This document shows positions 44,411-53,910 of a stretch of 64,000 bases of DNA, one piece after another. The notes below the pieces were generated by a model, which was not told where the DNA came from, did no database searches, and was given only the letters and a program-made list of their open reading frames with translations. Origin of the DNA: Mycobacterium yunnanensis (GTDB lineage: Bacteria > Actinomycetota > Actinomycetes > Mycobacteriales > Mycobacteriaceae); contig NZ_JACKVK010000008.1 of the NCBI RefSeq assembly GCF_025823185.1, forward strand, positions 1,290,312 through 1,354,311, read 5' to 3'. The position numbers and the translations under genes are program-made. How positions within the stretch are numbered: position 1 is the first letter of the stretch; each line of letters starts with the position of its first letter.

Positions 44411-45825
44411 TCGTCCGCACCTCTCTTGCCGTGCTCGACGTGCTCGATCGGGGTGCCCTCCTCGGAGAGGGTTTCCTCTTCGATCCTCATCGTGAGGGGC
44501 TTGCGCAGCCCGCGGGTGACGTACACCAGCAGTACGAGGCCGATGACGAACCAAATGGCACCGTAGAGAAGCGCGTCGAAGTGCAGGTTCAGCCACAGCA
44601 CCGCCGTCAGGGACATGCCGATGACGGGCAGCACGATGTTGGTGAAGATCTCCACCGGCGTGTGTCGCTTCCTCTGGTGCACGGCGAAGTAGAGGAGCAC
44701 GGTCAGGTTGACGACGGTGAAGGCGATGAGGGCACCGAAATTGATCATCGCCGAGACGAATTCGAGCGTGAACCTGAAGGCCAGCAGCGACACGGCGCCG
44801 ACGATCAGCACGGCGTGCAGCGGGGTCAGGAACCTGGGGTGGATGTAGGACAGGAAGCGCGGGATGCGGCCCGTCTGATTGCGGGCCATCACGTAGATCA
44901 TGCGGGAGACGCTGGCGTGCGAGGACAGGCTCGAGGCGAACATGGCGGCCAACGCCGCCGAGACGAACAGGATCTTGAAGAACTCGCCGCCCACCTTGAG
45001 TGCGAGCTCCGGCAGCGTGTCGTCGGTGACCTCGAAGCCGTCGAGCGTGGGGAATGCGCTCTGGGCGAACCATGCCCCGAGAAGGAAGATCGCACCGCCG
45101 ATGAGGAGGGCAAGGACGATGGCCTTCGGCACGGTGCTGGGCGTCTTGGCCTCTTCGCTGTACATCGTGATCGCGTCGAACCCGATGAACGAGAAGCACA
45201 CGACGGTGGCGCCGGCGATGACTGCCCCCATGTCCACGCCGGCGTGATACAGCGGTTCGAGCGTCAGGGCGGTGCCCTGGCCAAGGCCGCGCGACAACGA
45301 GAGATAGGTCAGGACGACGAAGGCGCCGATGAGCACCGTCTGAAAGACGACGAGCACGCCGTTGACGTTCGACGTGCCCTTGATGCTCCAGCAGTTGAGG
45401 ACGGTGACGATCGCGACGTAGACGAGGACGAAGATCCACGACGGGGCGTCCGGGAAGAACGATTCGAAGTAGATCCGCCCGATGACCGCGTTGACCATCG
45501 GCAACAGCAGGTAGTCGAGCAACGAGGACCATCCGACGAGGAAGCCGACGTTGGGGTGGATGACCTCCGAGGCGTAGGTGAAGGCCGACCCGGCCGAGGG
45601 GAAGACCCGGGTCATCCGGCCGTAGCTGACCGCGGTGAACACCATGGCGACGAGCGCGACGAGGTAGGCGAGCGGCACCACGCCGTTGGTCTCCTCCGAC
45701 ACGATGCCGAACGTGTCGAAGACCGTCATGGGGGTCATGTAGCCAAGACCGAGCCCGACGATTGCCCAAAGTCCAAGTGACCGCGACAGGTGAGACGTGG
45801 CGGCTGGTGCCGTGTTCTGTTGCAC
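44407..45825 (-). CDS. APC-family amino acid/polyamine permease
   Basis: A 472-residue transporter with about 12 transmembrane helices. The first helix carries the APC motif GLGYMTPMTVFDTFGIV, and FPSAGSAFTYASEVIHP and SFIGFDAITMYSEEAKTPS are typical of the family's helices 3 and 6 regions. The C-terminal tail is charged. Coupled to the stress protein downstream, which may regulate it, as in other APC-USP pairs or fusions. Substrate not decidable. Confidence 0.87.
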   Translation of the reverse strand: MQQNTAPAATSHLSRSLGLWAIVGLGLGYMTPMTVFDTFGIVSEETNGVVPLAYLVALVAMVFTAVSYGRMTRVFPSAGSAFTYASEVIHPNVGFLVGWSSLLDYLLLPMVNAVIGRIYFESFFPDAPSWIFVLVYVAIVTVLNCWSIKGTSNVNGVLVVFQTVLIGAFVVLTYLSLSRGLGQGTALTLEPLYHAGVDMGAVIAGATVVCFSFIGFDAITMYSEEAKTPSTVPKAIVLALLIGGAIFLLGAWFAQSAFPTLDGFEVTDDTLPELALKVGGEFFKILFVSAALAAMFASSLSSHASVSRMIYVMARNQTGRIPRFLSYIHPRFLTPLHAVLIVGAVSLLAFRFTLEFVSAMINFGALIAFTVVNLTVLLYFAVHQRKRHTPVEIFTNIVLPVIGMSLTAVLWLNLHFDALLYGAIWFVIGLVLLVYVTRGLRKPLTMRIEEETLSEEGTPIEHVEHGKRGADE

Positions 45826-45984
45826 GCGAGACCCTTTCGTCCATCAGCGGGAACTGCCCCTGTCGCCCTTCGGGTGGTGACAGCCGGTTCCGAGACGGTT
45901 ACCCTATCCACTCGGGGACGCTGGCTGATCGTTTCGGGGCATCGAGGGCCGGAATCGTTGGCGTCGAGGCCGGGGGCACGGCCC

Positions 45985-47079
45985 TCAGGCAATTCTTCCC
46001 GCGACGTCGGCGCTCCGGTCGCGGAACATCCGACGATAGCCGCCGGCGGTGGTGCCGGCGATCCGCTCGAAGTTGCGGCGCAGGGTCTCGCGCGACCCGA
46101 AGCCGACCATGACGGCGATGTCGCCGACGGGAAAGTCGGTCGTCTCGAGAAGCACCTTGGCGCGATTGATCCGCTCGCGGGTGATCCATTGCAGCGCGGT
46201 CATTCCCACCTCCGCGCGAAAGGCACGAACCAAGCTTCGCTCGCTGAGGTGCTCGTGCCGGGCGAGGTCGGCGAGGGTGATGGGTTCGTGCAGGTGGTCT
46301 CTGACCCATCGCAACAGTCCGTCGACGGAAGATCTGCCGTCGCTGCGCAGTTGGTCCTTGACGAACTGTGCCTGGCCGCCGTCGCGTTGCGGGGCACTCA
46401 CCAGCACCCGGGCGACGTCGTTGGCGACGGCCTGGCCTCGGTCGAGCGCGATGAGGTGAATCGCCAGATCGGTAGCCGCCATGATGCCACCAGAGGTGTG
46501 TACCGGGGGGTCGTCGATGTAAAGCTTGCCGACGTCGAGACTGATGTGCGGGAACCTTGCGCGAAACTCCGGCTCCAGCAGCCAGTGCGTGGTGACGGTA
46601 CGACCGTCGAGCACGCCGGCTTGGCCGAGGATGAATGCACCGCCGCAGAAGGACACCATCCGGGCGCCGGTCACGGCGGCCTTCCTTAGCGCGTCGAGCA
46701 GCTCCGCACTTCGCTCGACGAGCGGTTCGGCGACGCCGGGCACGATCACGGTGTCGCAGTCCTGCAACGAGTCCAGCGGGGCCAATGGGCCGACGTCCAC
46801 CCCCCGCGCCAGCACGAAGCGTGGACGCTCGCCGACCAGGACGACCTCGTACGGCAATTGGCGAGAGATGCCCATCACGTCGGCGACTGCCGGAATGGGT
46901 GGTCCGAATACCGACTGACTGACCAGTACCTCCAGTGGCACGCTGTCCGGGACGACGAGTACACCAATGCGGTGCGGCGCGTCGCCGCGGAGGGCCGTCG
47001 CACGCTCGACGGGCTCGTTCAAAGCGGCGTGCCGAACGCGTCGCGGTTGGCGCTGAGAAATGCGTGCAACCGGGTGCAC
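45985..47079 (-). CDS. GlxA-family (DJ-1/PfpI plus AraC) regulator
   Basis: A 364-residue regulator. Residues about 38-215 are a class I glutamine-amidotransferase-like domain (RIGVLVVPDSVPLEVLVSQ, then SFCGGAFILGQAGVLDGRTV); the C-terminal AraC pair of helix-turn-helix motifs runs from LADLARHEHLSERSLVRAF to IAVMVGFGSRETLRRNFERI. The cysteine in VSFCGGAF may be the nucleophile or a sensor. The ATG at 47079 overlaps the upstream gene by 61 bases; a TTG at 47022 that overlaps its stop (TTGA) is an attractive alternative and keeps all conserved sequence. It is the last gene of the SDR/NmrA operon. Confidence 0.85.
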   Translation of the reverse strand: MHPVARISQRQPRRVRHAALNEPVERATALRGDAPHRIGVLVVPDSVPLEVLVSQSVFGPPIPAVADVMGISRQLPYEVVLVGERPRFVLARGVDVGPLAPLDSLQDCDTVIVPGVAEPLVERSAELLDALRKAAVTGARMVSFCGGAFILGQAGVLDGRTVTTHWLLEPEFRARFPHISLDVGKLYIDDPPVHTSGGIMAATDLAIHLIALDRGQAVANDVARVLVSAPQRDGGQAQFVKDQLRSDGRSSVDGLLRWVRDHLHEPITLADLARHEHLSERSLVRAFRAEVGMTALQWITRERINRAKVLLETTDFPVGDIAVMVGFGSRETLRRNFERIAGTTAGGYRRMFRDRSADVAGRIA

Positions 47080-47987
47080 GGGCGTCCGATCAGATGCTCC
47101 AGCCGATCGGGATCGGCGGTCGTCGTCGGGGCGTTCTGAGCGATCCGGGCGGCAACCGCCGAGATGTGCTGGGCCATTGCTGGGTTCACCGTCCCAGTGT
47201 CGTCCATGTCGGACAAGTCGACCAGTTCCTCACGCCATTGCTCCATACCGACGGATTCGAAGTCAATCGGTCGGTCCAGGAGGTCGGTAAGCAGTTGCGC
47301 AATCTCCGCATGGCCAACGTCCTCGGATCCAGACACGTACTGGACGGGATCCGACCCGAAGACCTCAGGATTCAGCAGCGCCGTCGCAGCGAGGTCGGCG
47401 GCGTCACGACCGCTGATCCAGGGCACCGCCCCTTGGCCAAAACAGTTGCGGATCGTGTTGTCGTGTCGTATCGACTGAGCGTGGAGCGCGACGATGTTCT
47501 CGTGAAACAGAGCCGCGACGCGCAGGATGGTCAGGTTCAACCCGGCCCAGCCAAGGAGTTGCTCGGCTAGCCACTGCGCCCGGCCGAGAGCGCTGGGATG
47601 CTCGGGATTCGCGGGGCCCATGGACATCACCACCGTGCGTGGGTAGCGTCCCGCCTCCCGCGCCGCGGCGGCGAAGTTGGCAGCGGCTGAACAGATTCCG
47701 TCGTCGATCGGATAGACGAAGTAGGCGAGGTCGACACCCTGCAACGCCGGAACCAGTGTGCGTCGGTCGTGCAGGTCACCGACAGCGAGTTCCGCCCCTA
47801 GCTCGGTCATTCGCCGAGTCCGCGCGTTGGGTCGTCGAGACAGCACCCGTACCGGATGTCCCGCAGCGGTCAATCGTCGGACGAGGTGTTCGCCAGTGTT
47901 GCCGTGGCCGCCGGTGGCACCCGTGACCAAGATGGGGTGCAGGTTGCGATCTTCGCCGTTCAACGCTCGTGTTCCCTTCGTCTGCAC
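47019..47987 (-). CDS. NmrA-like NAD(P)-binding protein
   Basis: A 322-residue Rossmann protein. The glycine motif VTGATGGHGNTGEHLVRRL lies near residues 21-39, followed by RVLSRRP for NADP and GDLHD. The later part is helical, as in NmrA/HSCARG proteins that act as redox sensors or atypical quinone reductases. No catalytic YxxxK is evident. It lies in an operon with a SDR oxidoreductase upstream and a GlxA-type regulator downstream. Confidence 0.8.
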   Translation of the reverse strand: MQTKGTRALNGEDRNLHPILVTGATGGHGNTGEHLVRRLTAAGHPVRVLSRRPNARTRRMTELGAELAVGDLHDRRTLVPALQGVDLAYFVYPIDDGICSAAANFAAAAREAGRYPRTVVMSMGPANPEHPSALGRAQWLAEQLLGWAGLNLTILRVAALFHENIVALHAQSIRHDNTIRNCFGQGAVPWISGRDAADLAATALLNPEVFGSDPVQYVSGSEDVGHAEIAQLLTDLLDRPIDFESVGMEQWREELVDLSDMDDTGTVNPAMAQHISAVAARIAQNAPTTTADPDRLEHLIGRPCTRLHAFLSANRDAFGTPL

Positions 47988-48219
47988 CGGGGTGTCTCGG
48001 TGTCACTGTCGTTCTGCTTGGAATGCCGCGACACGACCGTCCTGCCCTGCGGCCGGTCTTCATCGGACGTCGACCGCACGTACGCCGAGATCGTCGGGAG
48101 CCGTCGGATCGCGGCACAACGCGGCCACCGTGCCTGGCGGCTACCCGCGTCAGCAGGGACTCGACGACGTGCGTGCCCAACAGACCGCTTGCCCCGGTGA
48201 TCAGTATCGCGGCCGTCAT
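47988..48219 (-). pseudogene. Remnant of a Rossmann-fold epimerase-type gene
   Basis: An ATG at 48219 overlaps the stop of the SDR gene (ATGA) and encodes MTAAILITGASGLLGTHVVE, a perfect NAD(P)-epimerase N-terminus. After about 24 codons the frame turns into arginine-rich sequence with no family resemblance, continuing open into the next gene. The body of the gene seems to have been deleted, leaving its translation-initiation region. Confidence 0.5.
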
Positions 48220-48977
48220 GACGTCTTGTCCGGCCGGAAGGGGGCATCGTCGGGAGCGCGCTTGCGGGCGGCAAGGAGTCGCAGAGCCGCATCGCCGATC
48301 GGGATTCGCAGGGGCAACGGGTCGGTCTCGGCCGCGTCGGCGACTGCCACGGCCACCTGCTCGGGGGTGATCAGCTCGGACCGCGCTCCGCCGCCAGAGG
48401 ATTGGCCCGCATAGGGGTCGTCGAGTAGCGCGTAGGTCGTGACGTCGTCCAACGCACCCGAACTCACCGCACCAGGTTCCAAGAGGGCAGCCTTCACTCC
48501 GAAGGGCTCGATCTCGATGGCCAGCGCTTCGACGAGGGCTTCCAGCGCCCACTTGGTCGCCGCGTAAGCGGCACCGGGTGGTAGGACGATGCGTCCGACG
48601 ACGCTGGACATGAACAGCAGGCGCCCGCGGCCCAGCGCACGCATGCCGGGGAGCACTGCCTGGGCTACGCGGATGGCGCCAATGGTGTTGAGCTGCAACA
48701 CGTTTTCAAGCGCGGTCAACGGGGTGGCCTCGACGGCGGCGTAGAAGATGACGCCCGCATTGGACACTACGACGTCGATGTCACCGGCGGCGTCGACGGC
48801 GGCGGTCACGCTGGCGTCGTCGGTCACGTCGAGGGCGAGGCGCTGGTCGACGTCGAGCGCTGCCAGTGAGCGCGGATCTCGCGCGGTGGCGACGACGCGG
48901 TAGCCGCGGCGACGAAACTCCCCGGTGATGGCTCGCCCAATTCCGCGGTTGGAGCCGGTGATCAAGACTGACGGCAT
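48216..48977 (-). CDS. Short-chain dehydrogenase/reductase
   Basis: A 253-residue classical SDR. Cofactor motif TGSNRGIGRAI at residues 7-17, VVSNAGV (NNAG equivalent) near 88-94, catalytic serine in FMSSVVGRIV, and YAATK giving Tyr and Lys near residues 148-152. RDPRSLA after beta-2 suggests NADP preference. The ATG at 48977 follows GAGGAGCACGC. A perfect 10-bp inverted repeat lies 18 bases upstream. It is first in the operon with an epimerase remnant, an NmrA-like gene and a GlxA-type regulator. Confidence 0.88.
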   Translation of the reverse strand: MPSVLITGSNRGIGRAITGEFRRRGYRVVATARDPRSLAALDVDQRLALDVTDDASVTAAVDAAGDIDVVVSNAGVIFYAAVEATPLTALENVLQLNTIGAIRVAQAVLPGMRALGRGRLLFMSSVVGRIVLPPGAAYAATKWALEALVEALAIEIEPFGVKAALLEPGAVSSGALDDVTTYALLDDPYAGQSSGGGARSELITPEQVAVAVADAAETDPLPLRIPIGDAALRLLAARKRAPDDAPFRPDKTS

Positions 48978-49341
48978 GCGTGCTCCTCGTTCGGCGGCGA
49001 TCGGCACGGGCCGATCGCCGGTAGGTGGGGCGTCTCCGAGGCTGCAGAGCCGGCGGGGGAAGGGTCCGTCGAGGTGATCCACCAGTGGGTCCTCGACGCA
49101 GTTCCCAGTCTTGCGAGGCCGAGCGATCGTTGGGGCACGTTCTCCGCCCGCTATGCCACACATCTGGCCAGTGGCCTCAGATTCGCCGCGCTGGCGACGG
49201 CGACGACCCCCACACCCGGGCGTGAGCCGGCCACACGGCATCAGCTGTCGGGGTCAAGGAGGCGTAAGTATTCGCCGACCCGTCGTCAGAGCTGCGTATG
49301 GACCCGGTCTTGCGGCCGTCGCCCGGCGTAGACCTGAGGAC
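48978..49341. other. Divergent promoter region with inverted repeat
   Basis: CGGCGATCGG (48995-49004) and CCGATCGCCG (49011-49020) form a perfect inverted repeat with a six-base gap, 18 bases upstream of the SDR start; it may be an operator or a 5' leader hairpin. The rest of the region, up to the start of the forward gene at 49342, shows no supported gene. Confidence 0.5.
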
Positions 49342-50040
49342 ATGACGCTAGCTCTGGACACCGACGATTCCGTTCCCTTACTCCACGAGTCGATTCGACT
49401 CATGCGCAACGTCCTCGCCGGCGCGGGGTGCGGCGTGCCCGCCGCCACGTTGCGAGATCGCGAGTTGGCGGCCTGGGTGCGAGTCCACGGCGTCACCGTG
49501 ACCGCTCGCGACGAGGAGGAGTTGGACCTCGTCCAGTTCAACGGCGTGCGCCCCACGCAGGTCGTCTTCCGGTGCGGTGTCCAGACGGACTCCATCCGTC
49601 GTGCCGTGAACCTCGGTGTCTTCCGCTTCATCGTGTCCACCGAACGTCACATCGGCCGTCTCAGTGAGGTTGCGCAACGCACCAAGTACGTCTACCTCGA
49701 CGACGACGCCCCGCTGGTACTGGGCAACCGCAGGCTCAAGGTCATCGGATTGCACGGCGACGTCGACGATTCCGGCGGCGCAGTGGAGTGGGCCTCGCAA
49801 GCCGAGCGGCTGCTGTGCCGCTCGGCGCTGCTGAAGACCTGCGGCTCACCGATTCACCGCATCATGCTCAGCGGCGGGTCCAGTGACATCTGGGTCAAGG
49901 GCCACGGCGCCCAGCTGTCCTCCATCGTCTCGGCCGTCGACGACGCCCTCACCGAGGGTTGCGCGCGGTGGCAGCTCGCCCGGCCGGCCGTCACCCTCAC
50001 CCCGGCCGCCGCCACCTCCGGCCGTATCGCAGCGGCCTGA
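49342..50040 (+). CDS. PLP-barrel-like protein A flanking kdp (unknown function)
   Basis: A 232-residue protein that resembles part of the alanine racemase/LysA-type TIM barrel: GVTVTARDEEELDLV, GVRPTQVVFRC, SIRRAVNLGVFRFIVST, KVIGLHGDV and RIMLSGGS correspond to successive barrel strands. The lysine that would bind PLP (normally in a KAN-type motif on strand 1) is absent, and the protein is about half the length of a complete decarboxylase. It is paralogous to the protein at 55931-56710, with shared LAAWVR-x-x-GV-x-V and G-(V/I)-RP segments. The ATG at 49342 has TGAGGA upstream. It is convergent with kdpE. A non-catalytic sensing or binding role is a guess. Confidence 0.65.
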   Translation: MTLALDTDDSVPLLHESIRLMRNVLAGAGCGVPAATLRDRELAAWVRVHGVTVTARDEEELDLVQFNGVRPTQVVFRCGVQTDSIRRAVNLGVFRFIVSTERHIGRLSEVAQRTKYVYLDDDAPLVLGNRRLKVIGLHGDVDDSGGAVEWASQAERLLCRSALLKTCGSPIHRIMLSGGSSDIWVKGHGAQLSSIVSAVDDALTEGCARWQLARPAVTLTPAAATSGRIAAA

Positions 50041-50051
50041 TTCCGACGGTG

Positions 50052-50085
50052 AAGGGCCGACGGCGCCTCGCGCCCGTCGGCCCTT
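50052..50085. terminator. Bidirectional terminator between PLP-barrel-like gene and kdpE
   Basis: AAGGGCCGACGG (50052-50063) and CCGTCGGCCCTT (50074-50085) form a perfect 12-bp stem with a 10-base loop; TTT follows on the plus strand and TTC on the other. It lies between two convergent genes. Confidence 0.85.
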
Positions 50086-50092
50086 TCGCGTG

Positions 50093-50812
50093 TCACGGTT
50101 GAAACCGGTATCCCATGCCCGGTTCGGTGAGCAAGTGCTTGGGCTGGGACGGATCGTCCTCGAGCTTGCGGCGAAGTTGTGCGAGATACACACGCAGATA
50201 ATGGGATTGGGTGGCGTGGCTGGGTCCCCACACCTCCTTGAGCAGGTCTTCCTGCCCCACCAGCTTGCCCGGATTGCGGACCAGCATCTCGAGCATTCCC
50301 CACTCGGTAGGGGTCAGGTGCACGTTGGTCCCGGCGCGGGTGACGTTCTTGTTCGCCAGGTCGACGCTGAACGCGGCCGCGTGTACGACGGGCTGAGCGG
50401 CACCGGCCGTCGTCACGCCACGTCGCACCGCTGCGCGCAGCCGGGCGAGGAATTCGTCCATGCTGAACGGCTTCGTCACGTAGTCGTCGGCACCGGCGTC
50501 CAGCGCCTCCACCTTCTGACCAGGATCCGTGCGCGCCGAGAGCACGACTACCGGCGCGGTCATCCACCCGCGCAGCCCCTCCAGCACGTCCACGCCGGAC
50601 ATGTCGGGCAGTCCGAGATCGAGGATCACGACGTCGGGTCGGCGCTCGGCCGCCGCATGCAGCGCCGCCGCCCCCGAGGCGGCGGTGATGACCTCGTAAC
50701 CCCGTACCGACAAGTTGATCCGCAGCGCACGTAGCACCTGCGCGTCGTCGTCGACCACCAGAACCTTGGTCTTGGCCGGGGTCGACTTGGCGCGGTCGGC
50801 GGTCGGGGTCAC
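50093..50812 (-). CDS. kdpE: Response regulator KdpE
   Basis: A 239-residue OmpR-family regulator of the Kdp potassium system. Receiver residues are VVDDDAQ, Asp65 in VVILDLGLPD and TKPFSMDEFLARL. The DNA-binding domain has LTPTEWGMLEMLVRNPGKLV and SHYLRVYLAQLRRKLEDDPS, then LTEPGMGYRF, which is KdpE-specific. The GTG at 50812 overlaps the stop of a five-codon ORF that follows kdpC. No kdpD kinase gene lies between kdpC and kdpE, so the cognate kinase must be elsewhere or lost. Confidence 0.92.
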   Translation of the reverse strand: MTPTADRAKSTPAKTKVLVVDDDAQVLRALRINLSVRGYEVITAASGAAALHAAAERRPDVVILDLGLPDMSGVDVLEGLRGWMTAPVVVLSARTDPGQKVEALDAGADDYVTKPFSMDEFLARLRAAVRRGVTTAGAAQPVVHAAAFSVDLANKNVTRAGTNVHLTPTEWGMLEMLVRNPGKLVGQEDLLKEVWGPSHATQSHYLRVYLAQLRRKLEDDPSQPKHLLTEPGMGYRFQP

Positions 50813-50826
50813 GAGGCACCCGTCAT
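50809..50826 (-). other. Five-codon ORF in the kdpD position
   Basis: ATG at 50826 encodes M-T-G-A-S then TGA at 50811-50809. It starts three bases after the kdpC stop and its stop overlaps the kdpE GTG (GTGA), the couplings expected for kdpD. It may be the scar of a deleted kdpD gene. Confidence 0.4.
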
Positions 50827-50829
50827 CGG

Positions 50830-51753
50830 TCAGCTCTTCGCCGGGTACTTCTGGTCCAGGGCCAGATTGAGTTGCAGCACGTTCACCGTCGGTTCGCCCA
50901 TGAAGCCCAGGACGCGTCCATCGGTGTTGGCGCTCAACAGCTCCCGGACCTGGTCGACGCCGATGCCGCGGGCCTTCGCCACCCGGTCGACCTGGATGTC
51001 GGCGTAGGCGGGGGAGATGTCGGGGTCCAACCCACTGCCGCTGGCGGTGACCGCGTCCGCGGGCACGGCCGGATCGCCGCTGGCTGCACCGTGAATCGGC
51101 ACGATCTGGCCAATGGCGTAGTCCTCGCCGAAGGTGGCGCATTCGACCTTCACGCCCTCGTAGCTGTTGAGGAACGGGGCCTTGGTGGTAGTGCACGGCT
51201 CGTTGACACTGATCACCCGGGTCGGGCTGACGACGTTGCCCTGCGCGTCACGCGGACCGATGACCGACAGCACGGCGCCGACGCCGCCACCGGTGCAGAA
51301 CGGGCGAGAGCCGTTGCGGCCCTCAACCGTTCCGACCGCGACACTGCGGGAGCACACCTCGGTCAGCAGGCTGGGCTTGTAGCCGGCCTCGGAAGGGTCG
51401 CCGCCGGGCTTGAGCTGCGACGGGTCGGCCGGCGTGTCCACGATGCTCTCCGGCCCGAGGTTGCTCGCGCTGGTCGACAGCGGGTCGTAGCCGTCACCGG
51501 CAGCCGACGGCCGGCTCTGGAAGTACTTCGGGATGGGGTTGCCGTCGGCGTCGGTGAAGAGCTGACCGATCAGCGAGCTGCCGACCGGCTTGCCCGCGAC
51601 CTCGACGATCGACCCGTTGGCCCGGGTGTTCAGGCCGGGCAGCATGGCCACCGCCCACACGACCAGCGGATAGGCAACCCCGGTGACGACGGTGAGCACC
51701 AGCAGGGCGCGGACCGCGGCCCAGTGTTGACGGATGAGGTTCTGCACGTTCAT
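50830..51753 (-). CDS. kdpC: K+-transporting ATPase subunit KdpC
   Basis: A 307-residue KdpC, the chaperone-like subunit of the KdpFABC potassium pump. A single N-terminal membrane helix (ALLVLTVVTGVAYPLVVWAV) precedes the periplasmic-side domain, with FQSRPSAAGDGYDPLSTSASNLGP and the conserved C-terminal DPDISPAYADIQVDRVAKARG. An insert of about 90 residues between these parts (with four cysteines) is longer than in E. coli but usual in actinobacteria. It lies two bases after kdpB. Confidence 0.93.
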   Translation of the reverse strand: MNVQNLIRQHWAAVRALLVLTVVTGVAYPLVVWAVAMLPGLNTRANGSIVEVAGKPVGSSLIGQLFTDADGNPIPKYFQSRPSAAGDGYDPLSTSASNLGPESIVDTPADPSQLKPGGDPSEAGYKPSLLTEVCSRSVAVGTVEGRNGSRPFCTGGGVGAVLSVIGPRDAQGNVVSPTRVISVNEPCTTTKAPFLNSYEGVKVECATFGEDYAIGQIVPIHGAASGDPAVPADAVTASGSGLDPDISPAYADIQVDRVAKARGIGVDQVRELLSANTDGRVLGFMGEPTVNVLQLNLALDQKYPAKS

Positions 51754-51755
51754 GT

Positions 51756-53909
51756 TTAGGACATCCCTGGGAGGAATTGGATCAACAGGTCGATGAGCTT
51801 GATGCCGACGAACGGGGCGACGATGCCGCCGACGCCGTAGATGAGCAGATTGCGGCTCAGCAGCTTGGAGGCGCTGCTGGGGGTGTAGCGCACACCGCGC
51901 AGCGACAACGGGATCAACGCGATGATGACGATGGCGTTGAAGATGACCGCGGACAGGATCGCCGACTGCGGGCTGTGCAGCCGCATGACGTTGAGCAGGT
52001 CCAGGCCCGGGAACAACGTCACGAACAACGCCGGGATGATCGCGAAGTACTTGGCGATGTCGTTGGCGATGGAGAACGTGGTCAGGGCGCCCCGGGTGAT
52101 CAGCAGCTGCTTGCCGATCTCGACGATCTCGATGAGCTTGGTCGGGTCGGAGTCGAGGTCGACCATGTTGCCGGCCTCCTTGGCCGCCGACGTGCCGGTG
52201 TTCATGGCGACGCCGACGTCGGCCTGCGCCAGGGCGGGCGCGTCGTTGGTGCCGTCACCGGTCATCGCGACGAGCTTGCCGCCCTCCTGTTCGCGTTTGA
52301 TCAGGGCGAGCTTGTCCTCGGGGGTGGCCTCGGCCAGGAAGTCGTCGACGCCGGCTTCGTCGGCAATCGCCTTGGCGGTCAACGGGTTGTCGCCGGTGAT
52401 CATCACCGTGCGAATGCCCATCCGGCGCATCTCCTCGAACCGTTCGCGCATGCCCTGCTTGACGACGTCCTTGAGCGCGATGACGCCGAGGGCGGTGGCC
52501 GTGCCGTTGCGCAGTTCACCGACCACCAGCGGTGTGCCGCCGGTGGAGGACACCGAGTCGACCAGCGTGCCGAGTTGCCGAGAGACCGTTCCGCCGTTGG
52601 CGCGGACCCACTCGGCGACCGACGCGGCCGCACCCTTGCGCAGCTGGTGACCGTCCTCCAGGTCGACCCCCGACATGCGGGTGGCGGCGGTGAACTCGAC
52701 CCACTGCGCGCCGGTGAGCTCCCCGGGCGTACGGGCCCGCAAGCCGAAGCGTTCCTTGGCGTAGATCACGATCGAACGGCCCTCGGGCGTCTCGTCGGCC
52801 AGGCTGGAGAGCTGGGCGGCATCGGCGAATCGTTCGGGGGTGACGCCGTCGAGTTGCAGGAATTCACCCGCCTGCCGGTTGCCCAGGGTGATGGTGCCCG
52901 TCTTGTCGAGCAGGAGCACGTTGACGTCTCCGGCGGCCTCGACGGCGCGTCCGGACATGGCAAGCACGTTGCGTTGCACCAGGCGGTCCATGCCCGCGAT
53001 GCCGATGGCCGAGAGCAGGGCGCCGATGGTCGTCGGGATGAGGCACACCAGCAGGGCCACCATCACGATGCCGGTGACGCCGTTGGCGTCGAGCGCCAGT
53101 GAGTCTGCGACGCCGGGGTTGTTGGCCTTGGAGAAGATCGCCATCGGTTGCAGGGTGGCGACGGCGAAGACGAAGATTAGGGTCAGCGCCGCGAGCAGGA
53201 TGTTCAACGCGATCTCGTTGGGCGTCTTCTGGCGGTTGGCGCCTTCGACGAGCGCGATCATCCGGTCGATGAAGCTCTCGCCGGGCTTCTGGGTGATCTT
53301 CACGACGATGCGGTCCGACAGCACCGTGGTGCCGCCGGTGACCGCGGACCGGTCTCCACCGGACTCACGGATCACCGGAGCGGACTCGCCGGTGATGGCG
53401 GACTCGTCCACCGAGGCGATGCCCTCGACGACGTCACCGTCACCGGGGATCACCTGACCGGCCTCCACGACCACCAGGTCCCCCTGGCGCAGCAGTGGGG
53501 CTGCCACTTCCTCCTCGGTGCCCGCCACACCGGGGGCCCAGCCGTCGAGTCGTCGCGCGACCATGTCGGTCTTGGCGCGGCGCAGCGTGTCGGCTTGGGC
53601 CTTGCCCCGGCCTTCGGCGACGGCCTCGGCGAGGTTGGCGAAGACCACCGTGAGCCATAGCCAGACGACGGTGAGCCAGCCGAACCAGGACGGGTCAAGC
53701 ACCGTGCACACCAATGCCCACAGGGCACCGACCTCGACGATGAACATCACCGGGTTGCGCCACAGGGTGCGCGGATCCAGCTTCTTCACGGCGTCGGGCA
53801 TGGAGCGCCAAAGCATCTTCGGATCCAGCAGCCCGCCCTTGACGCCGGCCTTCGCCGGGGTGTGGTGGGAGAGCTCGGTTGGGGTCGAATCGATTGTGGG
53901 GGTGGACAT
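51756..53909 (-). CDS. kdpB: K+-transporting ATPase subunit KdpB
   Basis: A 717-residue P-type ATPase, the energy-coupling subunit of KdpFABC. Motifs are [11 protein letters not shown] (TGES), phosphorylation site [28 protein letters not shown] and [19 protein letters not shown]. The N-terminal [19 protein letters not shown] and the membrane segment [19 protein letters not shown] are typical. The first 40 residues are a less conserved extension. The ATG at 53909 lies one base after the kdpA stop. Confidence 0.95.
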   Translation of the reverse strand: MSTPTIDSTPTELSHHTPAKAGVKGGLLDPKMLWRSMPDAVKKLDPRTLWRNPVMFIVEVGALWALVCTVLDPSWFGWLTVVWLWLTVVFANLAEAVAEGRGKAQADTLRRAKTDMVARRLDGWAPGVAGTEEEVAAPLLRQGDLVVVEAGQVIPGDGDVVEGIASVDESAITGESAPVIRESGGDRSAVTGGTTVLSDRIVVKITQKPGESFIDRMIALVEGANRQKTPNEIALNILLAALTLIFVFAVATLQPMAIFSKANNPGVADSLALDANGVTGIVMVALLVCLIPTTIGALLSAIGIAGMDRLVQRNVLAMSGRAVEAAGDVNVLLLDKTGTITLGNRQAGEFLQLDGVTPERFADAAQLSSLADETPEGRSIVIYAKERFGLRARTPGELTGAQWVEFTAATRMSGVDLEDGHQLRKGAAASVAEWVRANGGTVSRQLGTLVDSVSSTGGTPLVVGELRNGTATALGVIALKDVVKQGMRERFEEMRRMGIRTVMITGDNPLTAKAIADEAGVDDFLAEATPEDKLALIKREQEGGKLVAMTGDGTNDAPALAQADVGVAMNTGTSAAKEAGNMVDLDSDPTKLIEIVEIGKQLLITRGALTTFSIANDIAKYFAIIPALFVTLFPGLDLLNVMRLHSPQSAILSAVIFNAIVIIALIPLSLRGVRYTPSSASKLLSRNLLIYGVGGIVAPFVGIKLIDLLIQFLPGMS

Positions 53910-53910
53910 G

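Noticed and set aside
44431..45780. A 449-codon plus-strand frame opposite the APC permease
   Set aside because: The product is rich in Arg, Asp, Glu and Gly with no domain; the permease on the other strand has clear membrane helices.
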